A stretch of DNA of 64,000 bases from Aerobium sp039839275 (GTDB taxonomy: Bacteria; Pseudomonadota; Alphaproteobacteria; Rhizobiales; Rhizobiaceae): contig NZ_JBDOQP010000001.1 of assembly GCF_039839275.1 (NCBI RefSeq), forward strand, positions 248,001 to 312,000. The letters run 5' to 3'. Below, piece after piece: positions 49,642 to 58,378 of this stretch. The notes under the pieces are model-generated. The model ran no database searches. It was not told where the DNA came from and saw only the letters and a list, made by a program, of their open reading frames with translations. The translations under genes and the position numbers were made by a program. The number at the start of each line of letters is the position of its first letter. Positions within the stretch are counted from its first letter, which is position 1.

Positions 49642-50703
49642 TCAAGCGGTGTTTCCAGTCAGCGTGGGGCTGAACGCCATCAGGCTGAGGATTTCAAACA
49701 GCACCTGGGCGCCTGCATGGGCGGTGTTGGTGGTGGAATCGTATTGCGGGGCCACCTCAACGACATCGCCGCCGACGAGATTCACGCCCTTGAGACCGCG
49801 AAGAAGTTCGAGCACTTCGCGGGTGGACGGGCCGCCGATCTCCGGCGTGCCGGTTCCGGGCGCAAAGGCGGGATCGAGGCTGTCGATGTCGAATGACAGG
49901 TAGGTCGGGCCGTCGCCGACCACCTGGCGCGCCTTTTCGATGATGGCGGGTATGCCCATCGCAGGCATCTCTTCGGCGTGGATGACGGTCATGCCGGACT
50001 CATAGGAGAATTCCCACAGATATTCCGACGATCCGCGAATGCCGATCTGGATCGTCCGCGTCGGGTCGAGAACGCCGTCGAGCACTGCATTGCGAAACGG
50101 TCCGCCATGGTGAAACTTGGTGCCGTCGAAAGAGCCCGACGTGTCGCAATGCGCGTCGATATGGATCATCCCGACCGGCCTGTCCTTGCCGACGGCACGA
50201 AGGATCGGGTGGCTGACCGAATGATCGCCGCCGACCGATAGCGGAACGACGCCTGCGGCGACGATCTTGCCGATATGACGTTCAATGTCTTCGTGGCTCT
50301 GCTCGAGCATGTAGCGGCTGCGGAATGGAACGTCGCCGATGTCGGCGACCTTCAATTCGTGCGTGGGAGCACAGTCGAGCACGTGATTGTAAGGACCGAT
50401 GCGCTCGATGGCGCGCAGCGCGCGCGGGCCGAACCGGGAGCCAGGGCGGTTGGTCACCCCGAGATCCATCGGCATGCCCACCATCGCAACCTGCAGATCG
50501 CCAAATTCCGGATTGGCCGGGTCGATCTGCATAAAGGGCGCGTCGAGGAAGGTCGGCATGCCGGCGTAGGGCGCGGTACGGGTGCCGCCCGAGGAGAAAA
50601 TCCGATCCGCGACCCGTTTGAAGCGCGGCTCGAAAATGTCGCCGCCATGGCCCTGGGCGTACTTTGCCCGCAGCTCGGCGAGGCTTTCGTCGTTCCAGCT
50701 CAT
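49642..50703 (-). CDS. Agmatinase/guanidinobutyrase-family ureohydrolase
   Basis: Manganese enzyme that splits urea from a guanidino compound. The ATG at 50703, with SD GGGAGGT, gives 353 residues. All metal ligands are present: His161 in GGDHSVSHP, Asp183, His185 and Asp187 in IDAHCDTSG, and Asp272 and Asp274 in SFDIDSLDPAFAPG. The N-terminal extension of about 60 residues is like those of guanidinobutyrases and guanidine hydrolases rather than of E. coli SpeB. Substrates to consider are agmatine, 4-guanidinobutyrate, 3-guanidinopropionate and guanidine. It is the first gene of the transporter operon and divergent from a LysR gene. Confidence 0.9.
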   Translation of the reverse strand: MSWNDESLAELRAKYAQGHGGDIFEPRFKRVADRIFSSGGTRTAPYAGMPTFLDAPFMQIDPANPEFGDLQVAMVGMPMDLGVTNRPGSRFGPRALRAIERIGPYNHVLDCAPTHELKVADIGDVPFRSRYMLEQSHEDIERHIGKIVAAGVVPLSVGGDHSVSHPILRAVGKDRPVGMIHIDAHCDTSGSFDGTKFHHGGPFRNAVLDGVLDPTRTIQIGIRGSSEYLWEFSYESGMTVIHAEEMPAMGIPAIIEKARQVVGDGPTYLSFDIDSLDPAFAPGTGTPEIGGPSTREVLELLRGLKGVNLVGGDVVEVAPQYDSTTNTAHAGAQVLFEILSLMAFSPTLTGNTA

Positions 50704-50765
50704 TCCCGGCAACCTCCCGATCGAATGGCGCAAGTCGGGGGATCGTGCGGCAGAATGCGTGGAAA

Positions 50766-50775
50766 CTCAATTGAG
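50766..50775. promoter_or_regulatory. Palindrome in the divergent ureohydrolase/LysR promoter region
   Basis: CTCAATTGAG, a perfect 10-base palindrome in the 118-base gap between the divergent genes, close to an AT-rich TGATATACCAATG stretch. Position and form suit a LysR-type operator, though the T-N11-A rule is only loosely met. Confidence 0.35.
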
Positions 50776-50821
50776 ATTGATATACCAATGTTTGTGAGAA
50801 ATTTTCATACGGGTCCACTGC

Positions 50822-51811
50822 ATGGCGAAGCGCCTGCCGCCGCTCAATCCATTGCGCGCCTTCGAGGCGGCAGCACGGCATGGTTCGCTGACGCGGGCGG
50901 CGGGCGAGCTCAATGTCACGCACGGCGCAATCAGCCATCAGGTCAAGGCGCTGGAAGCCTCGCTCGGCGTGGCGCTTTTCGAGCGCGTCGGGCAGCGGCT
51001 GCGTCTCACCGGCCATGGCGCGGAGCTGCTGCCAACGGTTTCCACGGCTTTTGACAACATCGCCGCCGCCACTGCACGGATGACGCGCCCGACGAGTTCC
51101 GGCACGTTGTCGGTCGCCTGCGTGCCGGCGCTGCTGTCGTTCTGGCTGATGCCGCGCCTGGGAAGCTTCACCGCGCAGTTTCCCGGTATCCGGCTGACGC
51201 TCGACGCATCGAACGACGCGCAGGCGCTTCGCGATCCGGATGTCGATGTGTGCGTGCTTTACGGTGACGGAAACTGGTCGGACTGCTGGCTGAAGCGCTG
51301 GTCACATCTGGACCTGTTTCCGGTGATGAGCCCCACCTTGATGAACAGCAGGCCCGTGCGCACGATTCGCGACCTCGGAACCCATGCGATGCTTCACGCC
51401 GACGATGGCCGCGAGTGGCAGCAATGGCTGGCAGCCGCCGACGCGCTCGACCTGTCGCGAGGCTCGCAGCACCATTTCTCCGATGCGAGGCTGGCGATCG
51501 AGGCCGCTGTGCATGGCCATGGCATCGCGCTTGGCGATACGATGACGGCGGCCGCGCTGCTGGCGAAGGGGCAACTCGTGGCGCCGTTCAACCTTGCCGT
51601 CCCGGCGGCCGACGCTTTCTACGTCGCATGCCGCAGCGATCTTCGGGCAGCGCCGATCGTCGGCGTATTCATAGACTGGCTGTTTGCGCAGCTCGAGGAG
51701 GACGATGCGCGGGCCGAGCCCCAGACCTCGGCTCACCGCGCCATCCGGCGCGCGAGTGACGACGCGCGTGCCAAGAGGAAATCGGCGCCGAAGGCGCCCC
51801 GCATTGCATGA
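50822..51811 (+). CDS. LysR-family transcriptional regulator, GcvA-like
   Basis: A 329-residue regulator with an N-terminal winged helix: PPLNPLRAFEAAARHGSLTR, then AAGELNVTHGAISHQVKALE and LFERVGQRLRLTGHG. The C-terminal co-inducer domain (about 92-300) is of the GcvA/AmpR type. About 30 basic residues at the end are extra. It is divergent from the ureohydrolase operon and translationally coupled (ATGA) to the aminotransferase gene, so it probably controls both in response to an amine or amino acid. Confidence 0.9.
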   Translation: MAKRLPPLNPLRAFEAAARHGSLTRAAGELNVTHGAISHQVKALEASLGVALFERVGQRLRLTGHGAELLPTVSTAFDNIAAATARMTRPTSSGTLSVACVPALLSFWLMPRLGSFTAQFPGIRLTLDASNDAQALRDPDVDVCVLYGDGNWSDCWLKRWSHLDLFPVMSPTLMNSRPVRTIRDLGTHAMLHADDGREWQQWLAAADALDLSRGSQHHFSDARLAIEAAVHGHGIALGDTMTAAALLAKGQLVAPFNLAVPAADAFYVACRSDLRAAPIVGVFIDWLFAQLEEDDARAEPQTSAHRAIRRASDDARAKRKSAPKAPRIA

Positions 51812-52998
51812 ACATGGATAAGCAACAGATGCCAAAGCCTGGTTTCAACCCGCTGGTCGCCGAGCTCTCACAGCCACCCATTCCCGCCGTCCAGGCCTGG
51901 GCAAAAGCCTATGATGGCGCGCATGGCCAGCTCATCGACCTGTCGCAGGCTGTGCCAGGCTATCCGCCGCATCCCGACATGCTCGCATGGCTGGCGGAGG
52001 CCGCGGGATCGGCCGCGCTCGCCGGCTACGGCGCGATCGAGGGTGACGCGGCGACCCGTGCCGCCTATGCCGCGCATGTGTCAGAGCTTTACGGGGCGAT
52101 CATCCGGCCTGAGAACGTCCATCTGACCGCCGGATGCAACCAGGCCTTCACCGTGGCGGCCATGGCGGTCGCGGGACCGGGCGACGCGATCCTGATGACC
52201 AACCCGTGCTACTTCAATCACGAGACGACCTTGCAGATGATGGGCGTCGAAGCGCGCTATTTCGACTGCACTGCTGACAATGGCTTCGTGCCCCGCATCG
52301 AGGACATTGCCGACGCGCTTGATGGCGTGAAGGCCCTGGCTCTGGTATCGCCCAATAACCCCACCGGCGCAATCTACCCGCCTGCCCTGTTGGCGGACAT
52401 CTTCGCGATCTGCCGTGAGCGTGGCGTTTGGCTCATCCTCGACGAGACCTATCGGGACTTCATTGCATCTCTCTCAGGCAAGCCCCACGACCTGTTTGCA
52501 AGGCCGGACTGGCAGGACAACCTGATCCAGCTCTATAGTTTCTCGAAATCGTTCTGCATTCCCGGCCACCGTCTTGGCGCGATCACCGCCGGACCCGAGG
52601 TGATCGGACAAGTCGCGAAGGTCATGGACAATCTCCAGATTTGCGCGCCCCGCGTGCCCCAATACGCGGTCGCCAGGGGATTGCCTGCGCTGGGTGGCTG
52701 GCGCGAGGCCAACCGGATCGAGATCGAGCATCGGGCGAATGCGATGCGCGCTGCATTCCAGCACGTCACAGGCTGGGAATTGCAGGCGATCGGCGCCTAT
52801 TTCGCCTTCGTGCGCCATCCGTTCGACGGCCTGACGTCTTCGAAAGTGGCAGAGAAGCTCGCGCGCGACTATGGCGTCGTCACCATCCCCGGCAGCTATT
52901 TCGGCGCGGGGCTCGACCGCCATCTGCGCGTGGCCTTCGCCAATGTCGGCGCCGAGCAGATCGGCGACGTCGGCGGAAGATTGCGGATGATGACCTAG
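51808..52998 (+). CDS. PLP-dependent class I/II aminotransferase
   Basis: Cytosolic fold-type I aminotransferase of 396 residues. Active-site features are the PLP Lys in LYSFSKSFCIPGHRLGA, the Asn-Pro box LVSPNNPTGAIYP, the Asp of LILDETYRDF and the C-terminal substrate Arg in HLRVAFANVG. The start overlaps the LysR stop (ATGA). Regulated together with the ureohydrolase operon it could transaminate a product such as 4-aminobutyrate or a related amino acid, though GABA aminotransferases usually belong to class III, so an amino-acid substrate is as likely. It ends only six bases from the convergent lpdA. Confidence 0.88.
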   Translation: MNMDKQQMPKPGFNPLVAELSQPPIPAVQAWAKAYDGAHGQLIDLSQAVPGYPPHPDMLAWLAEAAGSAALAGYGAIEGDAATRAAYAAHVSELYGAIIRPENVHLTAGCNQAFTVAAMAVAGPGDAILMTNPCYFNHETTLQMMGVEARYFDCTADNGFVPRIEDIADALDGVKALALVSPNNPTGAIYPPALLADIFAICRERGVWLILDETYRDFIASLSGKPHDLFARPDWQDNLIQLYSFSKSFCIPGHRLGAITAGPEVIGQVAKVMDNLQICAPRVPQYAVARGLPALGGWREANRIEIEHRANAMRAAFQHVTGWELQAIGAYFAFVRHPFDGLTSSKVAEKLARDYGVVTIPGSYFGAGLDRHLRVAFANVGAEQIGDVGGRLRMMT

Positions 52999-53004
52999 GC
53001 CGCG

Positions 53005-54402
53005 TCAGATGTGCAGCGCATGCCCCAATGCCTTGAGCGCGGCTTCCTGAAAGCCTTCGCTCTGGGTCGGATGAGCATGGATCGTGCCGGCGATGTCCTC
53101 CAGCCGGGCGCCCATCTCGATGGCAAGCGAGAAGGCGGCCGATAATTCCGAGACACCGGAACCGACCGCCTGGATGCCAAGCACCAGGTGGTTGTCGGCC
53201 CGTGCCACCACGCGCACGAAACCGCTTTCTCCCTGCAGCGTCATGGCGCGACCATTGGCTGCGAAGGGAAACTGTCCGATCTTGATCTCCGCCGCGCCCG
53301 CGCGCGCCTCGTCCGGTGACAGGCCGACGCTGACCACCTCCGGATCGGTGAAGCAGACCGCAGGCATCGCGCGCTTGTCCCAGCTCCGGCGGTTGCCGGC
53401 GACGATCTCCGCTACCATCTCGCCCTGCGCCATCGCGCGATGCGCGAGCATCGGTTCGCCGGTGACGTCGCCGATGGCGTAGATGCCACGCATGGACGTC
53501 CGGCACTGGTCGTCGATGCGGATGAACGGGCCTGTCAGGTCGAGGTCGATTTCCTCGACTCCCCAGCCCTGCGTCGCGGGCTTGCGGCCGACGGTCACCA
53601 GCACGTGGTCCGCCGGGATATCGCGTTCGGTACCGTCGGCGGTTTCCACCAGCAGCGCGTCGCCCTTCGAGGAAAGTCCCTTGGCCTTTGCGCCTATCAG
53701 CACCGCAACGCCCAACTCGTCGAGACGCTTCGATACCGGCCTGGTCAGCTCGGCGTCATAGAGTGGCAGGATGCGATCCTGCGCCTCCACGATCGTGACG
53801 CTCGCCCCCATCTTGGCGAACGCCGTGCCCAGTTCGAGGCCGATATAGCCGCCGCCGACGACCGCCAGTGTTTCCGGCACTTTTTTCAGCGCCAGCGCCT
53901 CGGTCGACGAGATGACCTTGCCGCCGAAGGGCATGAAAGGCAGTTCCACCGGCAGCGAGCCAGTGGCGATGACGATGGTCTCGGCGCGGATCACCTGTAT
54001 TCCGGTTTCCGTCTCGACCTCTACGGTCTTACCGTCACGGAATCTCGCCCAGCCCTGGACGGACTTGACCTTCGCCTTCTTGAGCAGGCCGGCGACGCCG
54101 GTGTTGAGGCGGCCGACGATGCCGTCCTTCCAGGCGACGGTCTTCTTCAGGTCGATGGCCGGCTCGGAGAGCGAGATGCCGAGCGGATCGCCGCCTTGCG
54201 CCATCTGCGAGACCTTGAGGTACTCGTCAGCCGCGTGGATCATCGCCTTCGACGGAATGCAGCCAACGTTAAGGCAGGTGCCGCCCGGCTTTCCCGCTTC
54301 CACGATGACCGTATCGATACCGAGCTGCCCCGCCCGGATGGCGCAGACATAGCCGCCCGGTCCGGAGCCGATGACGAGAAGCTTGCAGGTGATTTCCTTC
54401 AT
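53005..54402 (-). CDS. lpdA: Dihydrolipoyl dehydrogenase (E3)
   Basis: Flavoprotein that reoxidises the lipoyl group of 2-oxoacid dehydrogenase complexes. The 465-residue product has the FAD motif VIGSGPGGYVCAIRAGQLG, the redox disulfide Cys43/Cys48 in GGTCLNVGCIPSKA, the NAD-binding motif AVVGGGYIGLELGTAFAKMG and the C-terminal catalytic base in TIHAHPTQSEGFQEAAL. It is the last gene of the E1 alpha, E1 beta, E2, E3 operon, four bases after E2, and is thus the E3 of the branched-chain complex rather than the general one. Confidence 0.95.
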   Translation of the reverse strand: MKEITCKLLVIGSGPGGYVCAIRAGQLGIDTVIVEAGKPGGTCLNVGCIPSKAMIHAADEYLKVSQMAQGGDPLGISLSEPAIDLKKTVAWKDGIVGRLNTGVAGLLKKAKVKSVQGWARFRDGKTVEVETETGIQVIRAETIVIATGSLPVELPFMPFGGKVISSTEALALKKVPETLAVVGGGYIGLELGTAFAKMGASVTIVEAQDRILPLYDAELTRPVSKRLDELGVAVLIGAKAKGLSSKGDALLVETADGTERDIPADHVLVTVGRKPATQGWGVEEIDLDLTGPFIRIDDQCRTSMRGIYAIGDVTGEPMLAHRAMAQGEMVAEIVAGNRRSWDKRAMPAVCFTDPEVVSVGLSPDEARAGAAEIKIGQFPFAANGRAMTLQGESGFVRVVARADNHLVLGIQAVGSGVSELSAAFSLAIEMGARLEDIAGTIHAHPTQSEGFQEAALKALGHALHI

Positions 54403-54406
54403 CTGG

Positions 54407-55723
54407 TCAATCCACGAATATCATCGCCGGCGTCTCCAGCAGCGTCTTGATGCGCTGGACGAAGACGGCGGCATCCCAGCCGTCGATAACGCGGTGGTCG
54501 AAGGAAGAGGACAGGTTCATCATCTTTGCCGGCACAAACTGCGTGCCGTCCCATAGCGGGCGCACCATGATCTTGTTGACGCCGATGATCGCGACTTCGG
54601 GGTAATTGATCACTGGCGTGGTGGCTACGCCACCCATGGCGCCAAGCGACGTGATAGTGATTGTCGAGCCGGTGAGCTCCTCGCGCGTGGCCGTTCCCGC
54701 CCGTGCCGCTTCCGCAAGGCGGGCTGCTTCCGTCGCGCAGTCCCAGAGGTCCCGCGCCTCGGCATGACGGACGACAGGAACGACGAGGCCCGACGGGGTC
54801 TGCGCCGCGATGCCAACATGCACGCCGCCGTGACGGTGGATGACGCCGGCGTCGTCGTCATACAGCGCGTTGAGCTGCGGCTGGTCCGCGATCGCCTTGA
54901 CCATGGCGCGCATCAGGAAAGGCAGGATGGTGAGTTTCGGCCGGTCGGGGCGTTTTTCGGCGTTCAGCCTTGCGCGCAGGTCTTCCAGCGCCGACACGTT
55001 CACCTCCTCGACATAGGTGATGTGGGGAATGCGCGACTTGGCCAGCGCCATCTTCTCGGCGATCCTGCGCCGCAGGCCGACAACCTTGACCTCATCCACG
55101 GAGGTGTCACGGCGAAGGCCGGTAGCGACGGGCTGACTGCCGCGTGCGATGAACTGGTCGAGATCGTCATGGGTGATCCGCCCGGCCGGGCCGCTGCCCG
55201 GCACCTGTCGCAGGTCGATGCCGGCATCCTTGGCACGCAGCCGTACCGCCGGCGAGGCGAGCGGCCGCTCGCCTTCTGCACGGGGGGCTCCTGCCTTCGA
55301 GATTGGCGGAGCCGATTTCGCCGCGACCTTCGGCTTGTTCGCCTTGGGTGTCTCGCTTTCCTTGTCCGGTTTCTTCTCGCCCGCCGCTGCGGGTGGAGGC
55401 GGCACGGTCTCGCCTTGCGGCGCGAGGCCTTCGGCGACCGGCGCCTCGCCTTCACCATCGTCCATCGGAGCCGGCGCATCTCCGGCAATGTCGATCTTCA
55501 CGATCGGCGATCCGACCGCGACCGTTTCGCCGATCTCGGCGCCGAGCCACGAAACCGTGCCTTCCACGGGAGACGGGATTTCGACCGTCGCCTTGTCTGT
55601 CATCACGGCGGCAAGGACCATGTCCTCGCGCACGGGGTCGCCCGGTTTCACGTGCCATTCGACAAGTTCGGCCTCGGCCACGCCTTCGCCGACATCCGGC
55701 ATCTTGATGACGTGCTCGGCCAT
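54407..55723 (-). CDS. bkdB: Branched-chain 2-oxoacid dehydrogenase E2 (dihydrolipoyl acyltransferase)
   Basis: Core of the complex, transferring the branched acyl group to CoA. The 438-residue protein has a single lipoyl domain (1-80; Lys44 in MTDKATVEIPSPVEG). A Pro/Ala/Lys linker follows, then a peripheral subunit-binding domain (about 152-190, SPAVRLRAKDAGIDLRQVPG). The catalytic domain (about 205-438) carries the His and Asp in SSSFDHRVIDGWDAAVF. The lipoyl segment MPDVGEGVAEAELVEWHVKP is characteristic of the BCKDH branch. It lies directly next to E1 beta with no gap. Confidence 0.93.
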   Translation of the reverse strand: MAEHVIKMPDVGEGVAEAELVEWHVKPGDPVREDMVLAAVMTDKATVEIPSPVEGTVSWLGAEIGETVAVGSPIVKIDIAGDAPAPMDDGEGEAPVAEGLAPQGETVPPPPAAAGEKKPDKESETPKANKPKVAAKSAPPISKAGAPRAEGERPLASPAVRLRAKDAGIDLRQVPGSGPAGRITHDDLDQFIARGSQPVATGLRRDTSVDEVKVVGLRRRIAEKMALAKSRIPHITYVEEVNVSALEDLRARLNAEKRPDRPKLTILPFLMRAMVKAIADQPQLNALYDDDAGVIHRHGGVHVGIAAQTPSGLVVPVVRHAEARDLWDCATEAARLAEAARAGTATREELTGSTITITSLGAMGGVATTPVINYPEVAIIGVNKIMVRPLWDGTQFVPAKMMNLSSSFDHRVIDGWDAAVFVQRIKTLLETPAMIFVD

Positions 55724-56737
55724 CTACGCCTCCATCACTTCGACGAGTGCCTCGCCGACGCGTTTAGGACCAGGGAAGTAATCCCATTCCTGCGCGTGTG
55801 GGTAGGGGGTGTCCCAGCCGGCGACACGCGCAATCGGTGCCTCGAGATGGAAGAAGCAATGCTCCTGCACCAATGCGGTCAGTTCGGCGCCGAAGCCGCT
55901 TGTCAGCGTCGCCTCATGGACCACTACACAACGTCGGGTTTTCTTCACCGAAGCGACAATGGTGTCCAGGTCGAGCGGCAGCAGCGTTCGCAGGTCGATC
56001 ACCTCGGCGTCGATGCCGGTGTCGTCTGCCGCAGCCTGAGCGACATGCACCATCGTGCCGTAAGCGAGCACGGTCACGGCGCTGCCTTCGCGCCGGACTT
56101 CCGCCTTGGCGAGAGGGACCGTGTAGTGGCCGTCCGGCGCCTCTCCCAAGGGGTGTTTCGACCAGGCGGTCACCGGGCGGTCGTGATGGCCGTCGAATGG
56201 CCCGTTGTAGAGCCTCTTGGGTTCGAGGAAGATGACAGGGTCGGGGTCCTCGATTGCAGCAACCAGAAGGCCCTTGGCATCATACGGATTTGACGGCACC
56301 ACAACCTTCAGGCCCGAGACGTGCGTGAACAGCGCCTCCGGGCTCTGGCTGTGCGTCTGGCCGCCGAAAATGCCGCCGCCGGTCGGCATCCGGATGACGA
56401 TCGGGCACGTGAACTGTCCGTTGGAACGGTAGCGCAGGCGCGCGGCCTCCGAAACGATCTGGTCGTAGGCTGGATAGACATAGTCGGCGAATTGCACTTC
56501 CACGCACGGGCGCAGACCGTACGACGCCATGCCGATCGCCGCGCCGACGATGCCAAGTTCGCTGATCGGTGCATCGAAACAACGTGTTCTGCCGTATTTC
56601 TGCTGGAGGCCGGCAGTGCAGCGAAAGACGCCGCCGAAATAGCCGACATCCTCGCCGAAGACGACGACATTGTCGTCGCGCTCCATGGTCACGTCCATCG
56701 CCGAACGGATCGCCTCGATCATCGTCATGCGCGGCAT
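55724..56737 (-). CDS. bkdA2: Branched-chain 2-oxoacid dehydrogenase E1 beta
   Basis: Beta subunit of the thiamine-dependent decarboxylase. The ATG at 56737 gives 337 residues starting PRMTMIEAIRSAMDVTMERD; further in-frame sequence to 57244 is a shadow of E1 alpha. Landmarks are VVFGEDVGYFGGVFRCTAGL, FDAPISELGIVGAAIGMASY and the potassium/TPP-side segment RMPTGGGIFGGQTHSQSPEA. The C-terminus has PIARVAGWDTPYPHAQEWDY. It follows E1 alpha by two bases. Confidence 0.94.
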   Translation of the reverse strand: MPRMTMIEAIRSAMDVTMERDDNVVVFGEDVGYFGGVFRCTAGLQQKYGRTRCFDAPISELGIVGAAIGMASYGLRPCVEVQFADYVYPAYDQIVSEAARLRYRSNGQFTCPIVIRMPTGGGIFGGQTHSQSPEALFTHVSGLKVVVPSNPYDAKGLLVAAIEDPDPVIFLEPKRLYNGPFDGHHDRPVTAWSKHPLGEAPDGHYTVPLAKAEVRREGSAVTVLAYGTMVHVAQAAADDTGIDAEVIDLRTLLPLDLDTIVASVKKTRRCVVVHEATLTSGFGAELTALVQEHCFFHLEAPIARVAGWDTPYPHAQEWDYFPGPKRVGEALVEVMEA

Positions 56738-56739
56738 GT

Positions 56740-57972
56740 CTACACCCCCGCCTTCTGGCGCTGCCGGCGCAAGTGCGGCGGCATCGTCTCGTAGACGCCT
56801 TCGAACATGTCGCGTGTCGAAGGTTTGCCTCCGGAATGCAGGGTCCCGTGCTGTTCGGCTTCCTTCTGGGCGGCGATCACCGTGTCGAGGATTTCCGCCT
56901 CCATCTGCTTGTGGCGGTCGTCGGTCCACGCACCGCGCCGGATGAGGTGGTTCTTCAGCCGGATGACGGGGTCGCCAAGAGGCCAGGAATCGGATTCGGT
57001 CTTGGGCCGGTATGCGGATGGATCGTCGGATGTGGAGTGCGCGCCGACGCGGTAGGTGACGTATTCGACGAGCGTTGGCCCGAGGTTGCGGCGGGCCCGT
57101 TCCGCGGCCCATTTCGCCACCGCATGCACGGCCAGATAGTCGTTGCCGTCGACGCGCAGGGCCGGGATGCCGAAGCCGTGGCCGCGCGCTGCGAAGGTGC
57201 CGGATCCGCCTCGCGCGATGCCCTGGAAGGTAGAGATCGCCCATTGGTTGTTGACGATGTTGAGGACCACCGGTGCCCGGTAGGTCGAGGCGAAGACGAG
57301 TGCGGCGTGGAAGTCGCTCTCGGCGGTCGAGCCGTCGCCGATCCAGCCAGCGGCGATCTTGGTGTCGTTCTTGATGGCCGAGGCCATCGCCCAGCCGACG
57401 GCCTGGATAAACTGCGTGCCCAGATTGCCCGAAATCGAAAAGAAGCCGTGCTCCTTCGACGAATACATGATCGGCAGTTGCCGACCCTTCAGGGGATCCG
57501 CCTCGTTGGAGTAAATCTGGTTCATCATCTCGACCATCGGATAGCCGCCGGCGATCAGCAGCCCGGCCTGGCGATAGGTCGGAAAATTCATGTCGCCCGG
57601 CTCAAGCGCCTTGCGAAACGCGCAGCTCACGGCTTCTTCGCCCATATGCTGCATGTAGAACGACGTCTTTCCCTGTCGCTGGGCCATCAGCATGCGCGCG
57701 TCGAAAGCGCGCAACGTCATCATGTGGCGCAGGCCTTCCATCAGTTCCTCGTCGTTGAGGCTGCCGGCCCACGGGCCAACGGCTTCGCCGTCGCGATTGA
57801 GCACGCGGATGATGGAATAAGCGAGGTCGCGCATGTCGCGCGGATCGACGTCGATCGGCGGTCGCTCGACCGAGCCGGCTTTCGGAATGACGACCTTCGA
57901 AAAGTCGGGCGTGTCCCCCGGTCGCACCTCCGGCTCCGGTACATGAAGGCTGAGCCCTTGCCCGTCGGCCAT
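56740..57972 (-). CDS. bkdA1: Branched-chain 2-oxoacid dehydrogenase E1 alpha
   Basis: Alpha subunit that binds thiamine diphosphate and decarboxylates the 2-oxo acids from Val, Leu and Ile. The ATG at 57972, preceded by GAGGAGGAAAAG, gives 410 residues. The TPP motif is IGDGSTAESDFHAALVFAST with LNIVNNQWAIST at its end. The phosphorylation-loop-like VTYRVGAHSTSDDPSAYRPK is in the BCKDH form. It is the first gene of the operon. No Lrp/BkdR regulator is adjacent, unlike in Pseudomonas. Confidence 0.94.
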   Translation of the reverse strand: MADGQGLSLHVPEPEVRPGDTPDFSKVVIPKAGSVERPPIDVDPRDMRDLAYSIIRVLNRDGEAVGPWAGSLNDEELMEGLRHMMTLRAFDARMLMAQRQGKTSFYMQHMGEEAVSCAFRKALEPGDMNFPTYRQAGLLIAGGYPMVEMMNQIYSNEADPLKGRQLPIMYSSKEHGFFSISGNLGTQFIQAVGWAMASAIKNDTKIAAGWIGDGSTAESDFHAALVFASTYRAPVVLNIVNNQWAISTFQGIARGGSGTFAARGHGFGIPALRVDGNDYLAVHAVAKWAAERARRNLGPTLVEYVTYRVGAHSTSDDPSAYRPKTESDSWPLGDPVIRLKNHLIRRGAWTDDRHKQMEAEILDTVIAAQKEAEQHGTLHSGGKPSTRDMFEGVYETMPPHLRRQRQKAGV

Positions 57973-58378
57973 CTTTTCCTCCTCGCATCGCACGCCCCGG
58001 TTCGACCGCCAGCTAAGGCCAAGAATTCAGGCTTGTCTACAGTACCCAACCTGGCTCACCTGTATCAGGCATCAAGGTCCGCTTCGCGACGCATCGCCGT
58101 ATTTGCGAAGATTTCGGCATTAGCCTTGCCGCCGATTGTTTGTTTCGTGATCGATGATGCGAACGCAGGGATTGTTCGACAGCATCTTGTTTCGACGCGG
58201 CGAAAAAAGTTGCGGAACCGGGACAGCGGATCGGTGTGGCGGGCGTAAAAGTGAAACCATTTCTGGAACTAACGCTTATTGAGACGTATGGTCGTCCCAA
58301 AAGCCCTCAAGCCCGTCTGATTCCTGACGTCCGGTTCACGGTGGTGCGTAGCAGGGTGTCCAGGAGAATCAGTACGCG
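57973..58378. other. Divergent gap between the bkd operon and the EEP-family gene
   Basis: These 406 bases contain no gene that I can support. They should hold the bkd promoter (minus) and that of the phosphohydrolase gene (plus). A GGAAC at 58265 recalls the -35 box of the general-stress sigma factor EcfG, but no matching -10 box is at the right distance. Confidence 0.5.

Noticed and set aside
56569..58248. Plus-strand open frame of 559 codons opposite the E1 genes and running into the intergenic gap
   Set aside because: Antisense to strongly recognisable E1 alpha and E1 beta; no SD or family motif, and the part in the gap is not protein-like.
58261..58290. EcfG-type general stress promoter (GGAAC box at 58265)
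   Set aside because: The consensus needs a CGTT-like -10 box 16-17 bases downstream; only CGTA at 15 bases is seen, so the match is not convincing.
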